Shown: one piece after another, positions 1 through 8,489 of the stretch | Numbering within the stretch: position 1 is the stretch's first letter | Layout of the letters: each line of letters starts with the position of its first letter | NCBI RefSeq assembly: GCF_022647325.1 | Contig: NZ_CP071405.1 | Location: 1,860,001-1,924,000 of the forward strand | DNA length: 64,000 nt | Origin: Pantoea deleyi | GTDB lineage: Bacteria; Pseudomonadota; Gammaproteobacteria; Enterobacterales; Enterobacteriaceae | Reading direction: 5' to 3' | Translations under genes and position numbers: made by a program | Notes under the pieces: model-generated | Told to the model about the DNA's origin: nothing | The model's database searches: none | What the model saw: only the letters and a program-made list of their open reading frames with translations

Positions 1-1458
1 ACCCGCACCGGCCTGCACGGTGGCGACGCCATCTTCGACATAGGCCGAACGGATGACGATACAGGTATCCAGATCGCCCTGCGCCGTGAAGTAGCCCACC
101 GCACCGCCGTAGCTGCCGCGGCGTGTGCCTTCGGCACCGGCAATCAGCTGCATGGCGCGCACTTTTGGCGCACCGCTGAGGGTGCCCATGTTCATGCAGG
201 CGCGGTAGGCGTGCAGCACATCCAGGTCGGCGCGCAGCGTACCCACCACGCGGGACACCAGGTGCATCACAAACGAATAGCGGTCCACTTTAGTGAGGTC
301 CGCGACGTAACGGCTGCCCGGCACACAGATACGGGCCAGATCGTTTCGTGCCAGATCCACCAGCATCAGATGTTCAGCCAGCTCTTTATGGTCGGTGCGC
401 ATCTCAAGCTCGATCCGGCTGTCGAGATCGCGGTCCAGCGAGCCGTCAGCGTGGCGGCCTCGCGGGCGCGTACCGGCAATCGGGTAGATTTCGATCTGAC
501 GCGAGGTAGCGTCATACTTCAGCGAACTCTCTGGCGAGGCGCCGAACAGTGAGAAATCCTGATCCTGCATAAAGAACATATAGGGGCTGGAGTTGCTGTT
601 TTTCAGCGTGTCGTAGGCGGCCAGCGGCGACGGGCAGGGCAGTGAGAAGCGGCGCGACGGCACCACCTGGAAAATTTCGCCGATGCGAATCGCCTGCTGC
701 ATCTCACGAACCACCTCACAATAGGCGTCGTCGCTCTGGCTGGTGGTCAGCGTCATCTGCTCCACCGGCTGCACCGGCAGCGCCGGAGCGGGCTGCAGGA
801 TCTGGCCATGCAGCTGCTCAATGCGGCGCTGCAGGCGCTGGAACTCGCTGGTGGAAGGGCAGAACAGGCTGGCCTGCAGACGCGCGCTGCGGGTCTGATG
901 GTCGATCACCAGTAAGGTTTCTGCCAGATAGAAGCAGTAGTCGGGGCAGCGCTGCTGATTATCCAGCACGGGCAGCGTCTCAAAACCGGCCACCAGGTCA
1001 TAGGCGAACAGGCCACCCAGCAGCACGGCTTCGCGCTCGTCGGCTGGGGAGTTGACCAGTTGCGGGATCAGACGCAGCGCATCAAAGACCGACAGCGCCT
1101 TCAGCCGGGAATCTTCATCCTGCTGATGGTCGTGGCTCGGCGGGAAGGTCAGCTCGCGTCCATCGGGGCGCACCTGATTGCCCACGGCGGCGGGCAGCGC
1201 CTCATCCAGCAGCGGCAGCAGGGCGCGGCCATTTTCTGATAGCGCCTGTACGGTGACAGTAGGGCCCATTGCGCTGATGCGCAGCGCGCTGTCGACAATC
1301 AGCAGGCTTTTTAAATTGCGCTTGCTGTCGATGTCAGCAGACTCAAGCAGCAGGGTTGCCGGACGTGCGCCGCAAAGCTGGTGAAACACTGCGGCCGGAT
1401 CTTCGCGGTAAGGCGCGGTGCCGGTAATCAACTTCACTGTAGGTTTCGCATTTGGCAT
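1..1458 (-). CDS. trpE: Anthranilate synthase component I, partial (C-terminus beyond window)
   Basis: TrpE, with TrpG/TrpD, makes anthranilate from chorismate and glutamine, the first committed step of tryptophan synthesis. Translation of the complement from ATG at 1458 gives 486 codons without a stop, running off the window at a VQAGAG motif that lies about 30-35 residues before the usual end of the 520-residue family. The N-terminus carries the LLES motif (residues 37-40) that forms the tryptophan feedback site. The chorismate-binding half contains the conserved stretch with IAGTRPRGR, the [11 protein letters not shown] helix, [16 protein letters not shown] and [11 protein letters not shown]. 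It is the first structural gene of the trp operon, preceded by a leader peptide and an attenuator. Identification is secure; only the 3' end is missing. Confidence 0.97.
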   Translation of the reverse strand, partial: MPNAKPTVKLITGTAPYREDPAAVFHQLCGARPATLLLESADIDSKRNLKSLLIVDSALRISAMGPTVTVQALSENGRALLPLLDEALPAAVGNQVRPDGRELTFPPSHDHQQDEDSRLKALSVFDALRLIPQLVNSPADEREAVLLGGLFAYDLVAGFETLPVLDNQQRCPDYCFYLAETLLVIDHQTRSARLQASLFCPSTSEFQRLQRRIEQLHGQILQPAPALPVQPVEQMTLTTSQSDDAYCEVVREMQQAIRIGEIFQVVPSRRFSLPCPSPLAAYDTLKNSNSSPYMFFMQDQDFSLFGASPESSLKYDATSRQIEIYPIAGTRPRGRHADGSLDRDLDSRIELEMRTDHKELAEHLMLVDLARNDLARICVPGSRYVADLTKVDRYSFVMHLVSRVVGTLRADLDVLHAYRACMNMGTLSGAPKVRAMQLIAGAEGTRRGSYGGAVGYFTAQGDLDTCIVIRSAYVEDGVATVQAGAG

Positions 1459-1481
1459 GATGGTTTCTCTGAATTTCGCTC

Positions 1482-1508
1482 AAAAAAAAGCCCGCGTCTT
1501 GGCGGGCT
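1482..1508 (-). terminator. trp operon attenuator (3:4 hairpin)
   Basis: Read on the minus strand, AGCCCGC and GCGGGCT form a 7-bp stem followed by a run of seven to eight T, just before trpE. A competing antiterminator is visible: GGGCGACAGG (complement of 1547-1556) can pair with CCTGAGCCC (complement of 1504-1512), which overlaps the terminator stem. An upstream arm CTGTTCCC (complement of 1563-1570) can pair with GGGCGACAG. This is the complete 1:2, 2:3, 3:4 logic of enterobacterial trp attenuation. Confidence 0.93.
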
Positions 1509-1526
1509 CAGGTTTTCACACGGCGT

Positions 1527-1607
1527 TTACGCAAAGTGTGCACGATCCTGTCGCCCTTGATCGGGAACAGCGCGCCAACCCTCTGAATGCATCATTACTT
1601 CCGCCAT
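1527..1607 (-). CDS. trpL: trp operon leader peptide, unusual single-Trp form
   Basis: A 26-codon frame begins at ATG 1607 with AAGGGG nine bases upstream, the same setting as E. coli trpL (AAGGGTAT before its ATG). It contains Gly-Trp-Arg around codon 11, aligning with the Gly-Trp-Trp-Arg of the classical peptide, but only one Trp codon (TGG at 1575-1577). There is no stop soon after Arg; the frame continues to TAA at 1527-1529, past attenuator segment 2. In E. coli the peptide is 14 residues with tandem Trp. The role, sensing charged tRNA-Trp by ribosome stalling, is inferred from position and from the intact RNA pairing scheme. Confidence 0.75.
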   Translation of the reverse strand: MAEVMMHSEGWRAVPDQGRQDRAHFA

Positions 1608-1641
1608 GACTGAATACCCCTTGCGTGTGAACTTGTGTACT

Positions 1642-1670
1642 AGTTAACGGGTTCAGGGCGAAAATGTCAA
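1642..1670 (-). promoter_or_regulatory. trp promoter with TrpR operator
   Basis: On the minus strand a perfect -35 TTGACA (complement of 1665-1670) is followed by a 17-nt spacer and TTAACT as -10 (complement of 1642-1647). The -10 sits in the TrpR operator: the downstream half GTTAACTAGTAC is conserved, while the upstream half reads GAACCC where the E. coli operator has GAACTA, so the operator is asymmetric here. It drives trpL-trpE; rnm diverges from it. Confidence 0.88.
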
Positions 1671-1736
1671 TACACTTTTTCACTGACCGCGAAAATCGTT
1701 ATCATGCTGGCCGGTTTAGTTTCAGCAGGAGTTCTC

Positions 1737-2621
1737 TTGAGCGATATCGCCCGTTTCCCGGTTTACGATTTACACAGCCACACGCGCGCCTCGGATGGTC
1801 TGCTGTCGCCCGCCGCCCTGGTGCAGCGGGCCGTTGAGATGCGCGTCGGCGTACTGGCGATCACCGATCACGACAGCACCGCCGGGGTGGCAGAGGCGCA
1901 GCAGACGGCGAGTGAGCAGAATCTGCCGATCAGCGTGCTGGCCGGAGCCGAGCTCTCAACGCTGTGGGAGAACCATGAGATTCACATCGTGGGGCTGAAC
2001 ATCGATATCGATCATCCGGCGATGGTGACCTTTCTGGCCGGGCAGCTGGCCTGCCGCCAGACGCGGGCGGCCGAGATTGGCGAGCGGCTGGCAAGGGCGC
2101 GGATTCCCGATGCGCTGGCGGGCGCTACGCGCCTGGCCGATGGCGGCATCCTTACCCGCGGACATTTCGCCCGCTTCCTGATTGAGCAGGGCAAAGCGGA
2201 CAACATGGCCCAGGTATTCAAAAATTATCTGGCGCGCGGCAAAACCGGCTACGTCCCGCCACAATGGTGTACAATTAAACAAGCTATTGATGCGATTCAT
2301 CATTCTGGTGGCTGTGCCGTGCTGGCCCATCCGGGCCGCTACGGTTTATCGGCGAAGTGGCTTAAACGGCTGATCGCCCATTTCCGCGAAGCGGGTGGCG
2401 ATGCCATTGAGGTCGCCCAGTGCCAGCAGCCGCCGAATGAGCGGACACAGCTGGCGCACTACGCCAGGGATAACGATCTGGCCGCATCACAAGGTTCTGA
2501 TTTTCATCAACCCTGCCCGTGGATTGAGCTGGGCCGCAAACTCTGGCTGCCCGCCGGGGTGGAGCCGGTCTGGGAACGTTTCCCGGCACTCGCGCCATGC
2601 CCGGCCGACACGGAAAGGTGA
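1737..2621 (+). CDS. rnm: RNase AM, 5'-3' exonuclease of the PHP family (YciV/TrpH)
   Basis: A 294-residue PHP-domain protein matching E. coli YciV/Rnm throughout. Rnm removes nucleotides from the 5' ends of short RNAs, including 5' maturation of rRNAs, and can hydrolyse 3',5'-bisphosphonucleotides. Metal-ligand motifs visible: YDLHSHT (H13, H15), ITDHDST, ENHEIHIVGLN, VLAHPGRY and the C-terminal ASQGSDFHQP. The start is TTG at 1737, preceded by AGGAG at 1727-1731; this gives the N-terminus SDIARFPVYDLH that fits the family, whereas an in-frame ATG at 1704 has no good ribosome site. It is divergent from the trp operon and followed by yciO after 12 nt, so the two are probably cotranscribed. 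Confidence 0.95.
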   Translation: MSDIARFPVYDLHSHTRASDGLLSPAALVQRAVEMRVGVLAITDHDSTAGVAEAQQTASEQNLPISVLAGAELSTLWENHEIHIVGLNIDIDHPAMVTFLAGQLACRQTRAAEIGERLARARIPDALAGATRLADGGILTRGHFARFLIEQGKADNMAQVFKNYLARGKTGYVPPQWCTIKQAIDAIHHSGGCAVLAHPGRYGLSAKWLKRLIAHFREAGGDAIEVAQCQQPPNERTQLAHYARDNDLAASQGSDFHQPCPWIELGRKLWLPAGVEPVWERFPALAPCPADTER

Positions 2622-2633
2622 CACGAGGTTTCT

Positions 2634-3254
2634 ATGAGTCAACTGTTTCATATCCATCCGGACAACCCGCAGCCGCGTCTGATCAGGCAGGCGGTCGACT
2701 ACCTGAACAAAGGCGGTGTCATCGTTTATCCCACCGATTCCGGTTATGCGCTGGGCTGTCGGCTGGAGGAGAAGGGCGCGATGGAGCGCATTTGCCGCAT
2801 CCGTCAGCTCGACGGACATCACAACTTCACCCTGATGTGCCGGGATCTCTCTGAGCTTTCCATCTATTCGCAGGTGGGCAACTCCGCGTTTCGTCTGCTG
2901 AAAAACAACACGCCAGGCAACTACACCTTCATCCTCAAGGCGACCAAAGAGGTGCCGCGCCGTTTGATGAATGAGAAACGTAAGACTATCGGTCTGCGTG
3001 TGCCGTCCAATCCGGTGGCGCTGGCGCTGCTGGACGCGCTGAATGAGCCGATGATGTCGACCTCGCTGATCCTGCCGGGCAACGATTTCACCGAATCCGA
3101 TCCGGAAGAGATCCAGCACAGCATCGGCAAGCTGGTCGACCTGATTATTGACGGCGGCACGCTGGGGCAGCAGCCGACGACGGTGATCGATCTGACCACC
3201 GATGCGCCGGAAATTGTGCGTGAAGGGGTAGGCGATACCCGCCCGTTTCAGTAA
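2634..3254 (+). CDS. yciO: YciO, TsaC/Sua5-family protein
   Basis: A 206-residue single-domain YrdC/TsaC-type protein. TsaC/Sua5 relatives make L-threonylcarbamoyl-AMP for t6A modification of tRNA; YciO is the paralogue, whose own activity is much weaker or uncertain. Visible family features are the GGVIVYPTDSGYALGC start of the fold, the PGNYTFILKATKEVPRR stretch, the arginine-rich TIGLRVPSNPVALALL segment and the C-terminal PTTVIDLT. ATG at 2634 follows an AGGTTTCT context twelve bases after rnm, so it is probably translated from the rnm message. Full length for YciO. Confidence 0.94.
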   Translation: MSQLFHIHPDNPQPRLIRQAVDYLNKGGVIVYPTDSGYALGCRLEEKGAMERICRIRQLDGHHNFTLMCRDLSELSIYSQVGNSAFRLLKNNTPGNYTFILKATKEVPRRLMNEKRKTIGLRVPSNPVALALLDALNEPMMSTSLILPGNDFTESDPEEIQHSIGKLVDLIIDGGTLGQQPTTVIDLTTDAPEIVREGVGDTRPFQ

Positions 3255-3266
3255 TTAAGCCGGGCG

Positions 3267-3914
3267 TCAGGCACCGCGCGCGGGTGCCTGGTCCAGGTTC
3301 GACTGCAACCAGTTCTTAAACTGGCCGTAGGGAATATAAAGTGAAACATCTTTCAGGATCACTTTTCCATTACGGCCATTTTTAATGGCATCGGAATATC
3401 CCACAATAACGCCGCTTAACGTGTCATCACTGTTATACACGCCGCCGCCCGACATGCCCTGAACCACACCGGCATTTGACGCCATCGCCAGGCAGGGGCT
3501 TTTATTCCAGTTATTCCGGATAGCGGTGCGGGCTAAATTAACGCCCTTCGACTCCACCGGCATGGCGGAAATAAAACTGTAGCCATACATTTTAACGGGA
3601 TCGCCAATATCACCGCTGCGGAATTTAGCCAGCGTTCCGGCATCGTTCTTGTGATAAATAATCGCAAGATCGCAATAGGGGTGATAGGACTTTACGCGCT
3701 GCACGGCCGTTTTAGCGACGTGCGCCGCCGTCAGGCTATATTCAGGCGTCAGAGGAATGCTGGTGCCCAGTGTGCCAAGCCCGAGGATCGTCGGAATGCC
3801 AGTCACGCTCATATCTACGTGCTGCATCGCCGTCCGACTGTACTCGGTGTGGCCCACAGAACACCCGCTCAGCACCAGTGCAGCAAGCACCGGAAACAGC
3901 GTCAGGTTTCTCAT
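3267..3914 (-). CDS. Trypsin-like serine protease, predicted lipoprotein
   Basis: A 215-residue protein with a type II signal: hydrophobic residues 5-15, then lipobox L-S-G-C with Cys18 as the lipidated residue. The rest looks like a compact chymotrypsin-fold protease. LTAAH gives His65, YCDLAII gives Asp82 and GMSGGGVYN gives Ser155, a plausible catalytic triad (Met replaces the usual Asp/Asn before Ser). Ser19 at mature position +2 suggests outer-membrane sorting. The gene is convergent with yciO (12 nt apart) and stands alone on the minus strand; the upstream region is AT-rich. I do not recognise a named orthologue. Substrate unknown; it could act in envelope quality control or on external proteins. 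Confidence 0.75.
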   Translation of the reverse strand: MRNLTLFPVLAALVLSGCSVGHTEYSRTAMQHVDMSVTGIPTILGLGTLGTSIPLTPEYSLTAAHVAKTAVQRVKSYHPYCDLAIIYHKNDAGTLAKFRSGDIGDPVKMYGYSFISAMPVESKGVNLARTAIRNNWNKSPCLAMASNAGVVQGMSGGGVYNSDDTLSGVIVGYSDAIKNGRNGKVILKDVSLYIPYGQFKNWLQSNLDQAPARGA

Positions 3915-4694
3915 GATGGGTTTCTTTCTTCTGGCATGTCAGGAAATCCCTGGTGAAGACTTTTGACATGCAAACAAGGTTCATCACTGAACCGTATTAA
4001 CGCAATAATTCCGTATGCGCCGGTTTATTGGATTAATCAAAACACGATATTTATTAACGAATCACTAAGGTAAAACTTTCTTTTCGCGAACCCCTTATAA
4101 CGGCAGGCTCTGCTTTTTTATTGTGCTGCTGAGATAAAGTGTATCAGCTTAATAGTGTCACACAATTTATTAAAGCTAATCAGAAACAAATATCTCTGAA
4201 AATAAGGTATTAATACAATCTTCATTAGGAATAGTCTGACTTTTGATTTTTTGCCGTTTATTAAGCGTGACTAAACGCAATCATCCAGTGAATTCTGCTG
4301 CCTTTAATCTTTTTTCCAGACATTTGAAAGCAGGAGGGGATCGGGTGAAGTGTAAGATAGTGTTAAGATTTTGATCGAAAGATTAGCAGTCCGTTAAAGC
4401 CAGAGTGGTAAGAAAATTTAATTCCCGTCAGCTATAAAGTTTTTGAAAAGGCCGTTTTATTAAACATATTCTCTAATCAAATCCTTCGCGATTAACTTCA
4501 TGTGCCGATAAATTATCCGGAATAAAACCGTCAGCCTTCGAACCATCTTTAATTGTCACGGGCCCGCTCACAAAGGGCGTTACTTCGGGGTTAAATGTCT
4601 GTATAATGGGCCCAAATTGATAGGTTAAACTGTTGATTCATAAAGAATTATCACCCTACCGTGACGCCTGGGAAGGCGACAAAGAGGAAGCTCC
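3915..4694. other. 780-nt AT-rich intergenic region
   Basis: Much richer in A+T than the flanking genes, especially 3985-4540. No ATG-started frame of convincing length is present. The left end should hold the promoter of the lipoprotein protease. A minus-strand open frame without ATG (4473-4637, 54 codons; internal GTG at 4571) has a protein-like composition and may be a gene remnant. The right end carries the rluB promoter. Confidence 0.6.
4580..4607 (+). promoter_or_regulatory. Candidate rluB promoter
   Basis: A perfect TATAAT at 4602-4607 is preceded at 16 nt by TTACTT (4580-4585), a moderate -35. It leaves about 80 nt of 5' leader before rluB; the leader includes the small inverted repeat GCCTGGGAAGGC near 4667. 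Confidence 0.6.
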
Positions 4695-5585
4695 ATGAGC
4701 GAAAAGTTACAGAAAGTCTTAGCCCGGGCCGGTCATGGCTCGCGTCGTGAAATCGAATCCATGATTGCTGCTGGCCGCGTCAGCGTCGACGGCAAGGTCG
4801 CCACCCTGGGCGATCGTGTTGAGAGCAGCAAGTCCCTGAAAATCCGTATTGATGGTCATCTGGTGTCGATTGCTGAATCCGCAACCGAAGTCTGCCGTGT
4901 CCTGGCGTACTACAAACCGGAAGGCGAACTCTGCACCCGCAGCGACCCTGAAGGTCGTCCGACGGTCTTTGACCGCCTGCCGCGTCTGCGCGGCTCACGC
5001 TGGATTGCCGTTGGCCGTCTGGATGTGAACACCTGCGGCCTGATGCTCTTCACCACCGATGGTGAACTGGCCAACCGCCTGATGCATCCGAGCCGTGAAG
5101 TGGAACGTGAATATGCGGTGCGTGTCTTTGGTCAGGTTGACGACGATAAAATCCGTCAGCTGAGCAAGGGTGTGCAGCTGGAAGATGGCCCGGCTGCCTT
5201 CAAAACCCTGCGTTTTGGTGGCGGAGAGGGGATCAACCAGTGGTACAACGTCACCCTGACCGAAGGACGTAACCGTGAAGTCCGTCGTCTGTGGGAAGCG
5301 GTGGGCGTGCAGGTCAGCCGCCTGATGCGTGTGCGCTACGGCGATATCACCTTACCGAAAGGGCTGCCACGTGGTGGCTGGACCGAACTGGATCTGCCTG
5401 CGGTCAACTACCTGCGCAATCTGGTCGGGATGGATGATGAGACCGTGACTAAGCTGGTGGTGGAGAAAGATCGCCGTCGTACCAAGGCGAACCAGATCCG
5501 TCGCGCCGTGAAACGCCACAGCAAGGTGAGCAGCACACCGCGGACGCCGCGCCGCAATCCGGGCAGCAAACGCAACGCCGGATAA
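4695..5585 (+). CDS. rluB: 23S rRNA pseudouridine(2605) synthase
   Basis: A 296-residue RsuA-family pseudouridine synthase. RluB isomerises U2605 of 23S rRNA. An N-terminal S4 RNA-binding domain ([21 protein letters not shown] onward) is followed by the catalytic domain: the [23 protein letters not shown] segment contains the catalytic Asp in GRLDVNT, and [13 protein letters not shown] is the conserved basic motif. The C-terminal tail of about 50 residues is rich in Arg, Lys and Pro, as usual for RluB. AAGAGGAAGC precedes the ATG. A bidirectional hairpin separates it from convergent btuR. Confidence 0.96.
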   Translation: MSEKLQKVLARAGHGSRREIESMIAAGRVSVDGKVATLGDRVESSKSLKIRIDGHLVSIAESATEVCRVLAYYKPEGELCTRSDPEGRPTVFDRLPRLRGSRWIAVGRLDVNTCGLMLFTTDGELANRLMHPSREVEREYAVRVFGQVDDDKIRQLSKGVQLEDGPAAFKTLRFGGGEGINQWYNVTLTEGRNREVRRLWEAVGVQVSRLMRVRYGDITLPKGLPRGGWTELDLPAVNYLRNLVGMDDETVTKLVVEKDRRRTKANQIRRAVKRHSKVSSTPRTPRRNPGSKRNAG

Positions 5586-5604
5586 CGACGTCACCGACGA
5601 AAAA

Positions 5605-5626
5605 AACGCAGCCTCCGGGCTGCGTT
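5605..5626. terminator. Bidirectional terminator between rluB and btuR
   Basis: AACGCAGCC and GGCTGCGTT form a perfect 9-bp stem with loop TCCG. T-rich sequence follows on the plus strand and an A run precedes it (T run on the minus strand), so it can stop both convergent genes. Confidence 0.9.
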
Positions 5627-5637
5627 TTCTTTTTCAG

Positions 5638-6228
5638 CTACCAGTCGATGCCCTGCTGGGCCTGAATTCCGGCGTCGAAGGCGTGCTTCACCGGGCGCAT
5701 CTCGGTCACCGTATCTGCGAGATCCAGCAGGCGGCGATGACAGCCACGGCCGGTAATAATGACGCTCTGATGCGCCGGACGCTGTTGCAGGGCCGTCATC
5801 ACCTCATCCAGCGGCAGATAATCCATGCTGACCATATAGGTGATCTCGTCGAGTATCACCAGGTCGAGCTGTTCATCAGCCAGCATCCGTTTTGCATGCT
5901 GCCAGACGGCCAGGCAGGCGGCGGTATCCGTCTCGCGGTTCTGGGTATCCCAGGTAAAGCCGGTCGCCATCACCTGAAATTCAACGCCGTGCTGCGCCAG
6001 CAGGTTGCGCTCGCCGTTTGGCCACTCACCCTTAATAAACTGGATAGCCGCGGCGCGTTTGCCGTGTCCGGTGGCGCGCAGCGCGGTGCCAAAGGCGGCG
6101 GTGGTCTTGCCTTTGCCGTTGCCGGTAAAGACCATCAGGATGCCGCGCACCTCGGTGGCCGCAGCAATCCGCGCATCCACCTGCTCCTTGAGGCGCTGCT
6201 GACGCTGCTGGTGACGATCCTCCGCCAT
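5638..6228 (-). CDS. btuR: Cob(I)yrinic acid a,c-diamide adenosyltransferase
   Basis: A 196-residue CobA/BtuR-type ATP:corrinoid adenosyltransferase, which transfers the 5'-deoxyadenosyl group of ATP to reduced corrinoids to form adenosylcobalamin. The P-loop GNGKGKTTAAFG lies near residues 37-48, followed by the corrinoid-pocket region (GERNLLAQHGVEF, FTWDTQN) and the Walker-B-like LDLVILDEITY. The C-terminus ends in the family-typical EMRPVKHAFDAGIQAQQGIDW. Its ATG overlaps the stop of yciK by one base (TAATG), so translation is coupled. A yciK-btuR pair is the normal enterobacterial arrangement. Confidence 0.96.
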   Translation of the reverse strand: MAEDRHQQRQQRLKEQVDARIAAATEVRGILMVFTGNGKGKTTAAFGTALRATGHGKRAAAIQFIKGEWPNGERNLLAQHGVEFQVMATGFTWDTQNRETDTAACLAVWQHAKRMLADEQLDLVILDEITYMVSMDYLPLDEVMTALQQRPAHQSVIITGRGCHRRLLDLADTVTEMRPVKHAFDAGIQAQQGIDW

Positions 6229-6989
6229 TACTCCGCTGCGCCTGGTTTTCTGCCGGGCTGGGCATCGAAGCTGATACCGGTCTTGCGGCGGCTGTCATCG
6301 CCCATCAGATAGAGGTAGAGCGGCATCAGATCGGCCGGGGTTTTCAGCTTACTGGCATCTTCCTGCGGAAACGCGCTGGCGCGCATGTTGGTCCGCGTGC
6401 CGCCGGGATTGATGCAGTTAACCCGCAGCGACTGGTTCTTGTATTCGTCAGCCAGCACCTGCATCATCCCTTCGGTCGCAAATTTTGAGACGGCATAGGC
6501 GCCCCAGCCTGCGCGCCCGGTACGGCCGACGCTGGAGGTGGTAAACACCAGAGAGCCTGCGTCTGACTTCAGCAGCAGCGGCAGCAGGGCCTGCGTCAGG
6601 AAGAAGGTGGCATCCAGATTGATGTTCATTACGTCCCGCCAGATCTGCGGCTCCAGTTCGGCCAGCGGCACGATTTCGCCGAGGATCCCGGCGTTGTGCA
6701 GCACGCCATCCAGACGCGGGAACTGCTGCTGCAGCCGATCGGCCACCTGGCGGCAGCGCTCCGGGGTCGCCTCAGCCAGATCGAACACCAGGGTGTGAGC
6801 AGGGCGTTTATTCAGCTGATTAATGGCCTGTTCGACCTGCTGAAGTTTCTCAGGATTGCGACCCATCAGGATCACGTCAGCGCCATAGCGCGCATAGGTC
6901 AGCGCCGCTTCCCGGCCAATGCCATCTGAAGCGCCAGTGACCAGGATAATACGGTGATTGAGCAGGTCGCTTTTCGGTTGATAATGCAC
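6228..6989 (-). CDS. yciK: Short-chain dehydrogenase/reductase YciK
   Basis: A 253-residue classical SDR of the YciK group. The Rossmann glycine motif TGASDGIG is near residue 18, the HNAG motif follows, and the catalytic Ser-Tyr-Lys are in FTTSSVGRTGRAGWGAYAVSKFA. The C-terminal MGDDSRRKTGISFDAQPGRKPG is characteristic of the family. The start chosen is GTG at 6989 with GGAGGA eight bases upstream; this aligns with E. coli MHYQPK. A longer frame to 7070 adds 27 residues with no family support. The physiological substrate is not established. Cotranscribed with btuR. Confidence 0.93.
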   Translation of the reverse strand: MHYQPKSDLLNHRIILVTGASDGIGREAALTYARYGADVILMGRNPEKLQQVEQAINQLNKRPAHTLVFDLAEATPERCRQVADRLQQQFPRLDGVLHNAGILGEIVPLAELEPQIWRDVMNINLDATFFLTQALLPLLLKSDAGSLVFTTSSVGRTGRAGWGAYAVSKFATEGMMQVLADEYKNQSLRVNCINPGGTRTNMRASAFPQEDASKLKTPADLMPLYLYLMGDDSRRKTGISFDAQPGRKPGAAE

Positions 6990-7164
6990 AGCGGGGTTCC
7001 TCCGGCGAAAACAGCATGATTCCGCTTTATGCCTGAAATAACGAATCGGCGCAATCGCCAGGGTGCGCATTCTGTGCCGGCTGCTGGCATTTCAGGCGAC
7101 GAGGTGGAGCAAAGCGGCTAAACTGGCAGACTGTTTTCGATTTTCTGTTTACTAAGGCGACCTG

Positions 7165-8211
7165 ATGGATTTTATTTCGACGTATGGACTGTTTTTAGCG
7201 AAAGCGGTGACGCTGGTGGTTGCCGTTGCCGCGATTGTCATGATTATCATGAATGCCGCGCTGCGCAAGCGGGCACAAAGCGGGCAGCTTCGTCTGACGC
7301 ATCTGGGTGATGACTATCAGCAGATGAAAGAGGATCTGCAGCTGGCAAAAATGAAACCGCAGGCGCAAAAGGTCTGGCTGAAAAACCATAAAAAGAGCGA
7401 AAAGCAGAAAGCCAAAGCGGAAAAGCAGGCGGCGAAGCAGGGACAGACCCTCAGTGAGAAGCCCACGCTCTATGTGCTCGATTTCAAAGGCAGCATGGAC
7501 GCGGGTGAGGTGAGTTCACTGCGTGAAGAGATCTCTGCCGTGCTGGCGGTGAAGCAGCCGGGTGACGAGGTGCTGCTGCGTCTGGAGAGTCCGGGTGGGG
7601 TGGTGCATGGCTATGGCCTGGCGGCCTCGCAGCTACAGCGTCTGCGCGATGAGGGCGTACGCATCACCGCCGCCGTGGATAAAGTGGCGGCCAGCGGCGG
7701 GTACATGATGGCCTGCGTGGCCGACCGCATTGTCGCGGCGCCGTTCTCGATTATCGGCTCCATCGGCGTCGTCGCGCAGATCCCGAACTTCAACCGCCTG
7801 CTGAAGCGCAATGACATTGACGTTGAGCTGCACACCGCCGGTCAGTACAAGCGCACGCTGACCCTTTTCGGGGAGAATACGCCGGAAGGCCGGGAAAAAT
7901 TTCAGGAAGATCTGGATGAGACGCACCTGCTGTTCAAACAGTTTGTTCACCAGATGCGGCCGTCACTGGATATCGATCGGGTGGCAACCGGTGAACACTG
8001 GTATGGCCGTCAGGCGCTGGAGCTGGGCCTGATTGATGAAATCGACACCAGCGACGACCTGATCATCCGTCACATGGACCGGTTCAGCGTCCTGGGCGTG
8101 CACTACGCCCGTCGGCGTAAAATGATGGATCGCTTTACCCAGAGCGCCGGGTCGGTGGCGGAGCGGCTGCTGCTGAAACTCTGGCAGCGCGGCGAGAAGC
8201 CCCTGCTGTGA
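7165..8211 (+). CDS. sohB: S49-family inner-membrane serine peptidase SohB
   Basis: A 348-residue member of the signal-peptide-peptidase A (S49) family, anchored in the inner membrane by one N-terminal segment (about residues 8-30). A Lys/Ala/Gln-rich linker (about 80-105) leads to the ClpP-like fold: LESPGGVVHGYG forms the oxyanion strand, VDKVAASGGYMMA holds the nucleophile Ser177, and TAGQYKRTLT holds the probable general base Lys229. The E. coli gene was found as a multicopy suppressor of htrA (degP) temperature sensitivity; natural substrates are unclear. It is divergent from yciK and ends at a strong terminator. Confidence 0.94.
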   Translation: MDFISTYGLFLAKAVTLVVAVAAIVMIIMNAALRKRAQSGQLRLTHLGDDYQQMKEDLQLAKMKPQAQKVWLKNHKKSEKQKAKAEKQAAKQGQTLSEKPTLYVLDFKGSMDAGEVSSLREEISAVLAVKQPGDEVLLRLESPGGVVHGYGLAASQLQRLRDEGVRITAAVDKVAASGGYMMACVADRIVAAPFSIIGSIGVVAQIPNFNRLLKRNDIDVELHTAGQYKRTLTLFGENTPEGREKFQEDLDETHLLFKQFVHQMRPSLDIDRVATGEHWYGRQALELGLIDEIDTSDDLIIRHMDRFSVLGVHYARRRKMMDRFTQSAGSVAERLLLKLWQRGEKPLL

Positions 8212-8215
8212 CGCG

Positions 8216-8243
8216 AAACCCGGCCCCGTGCCGGGTTTTTTTA
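8216..8243 (+). terminator. sohB terminator
   Basis: AAACCCGG and CCGGGTTT pair across a 7-nt loop, followed by a T-rich tail. It lies between sohB and convergent yciN and overlaps the 3' end of yciN. Confidence 0.88.
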
Positions 8244-8489
8244 TTCCAGATGGTAGAGCGGCGATAACGTCACGGCCAGGTGTTTGAAGACGTTGAACAC
8301 GGCCGTGGTTTTAGGCGTCGGCAGGCCGTCGGCGTCCAGAAAAAATGGGCCGCGAAAAACCAGCACATCGCCCTGCTGCGTCACCTCGTCCGCCGCCATT
8401 CCCGCTAAATAGTCATCGTGTTGCCTGATCAGTGCATTGGCTTTTTCCAGCAATGCCTGGCGGGAAATAGCCTGTGTTGTTTTCTGCAT
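8241..8489 (-). CDS. yciN: YciN family protein (DUF2498)
   Basis: An 82-residue cytoplasmic protein matching enterobacterial YciN. The N-terminal half is helical ([29 protein letters not shown]), followed by a short sheet-like region with [32 protein letters not shown] precedes the ATG, a good ribosome site. Function is not known; YciN has been noted in E. coli as conserved but uncharacterised. Convergent with sohB and divergent from topA. Confidence 0.9.
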   Translation of the reverse strand: MQKTTQAISRQALLEKANALIRQHDDYLAGMAADEVTQQGDVLVFRGPFFLDADGLPTPKTTAVFNVFKHLAVTLSPLYHLE

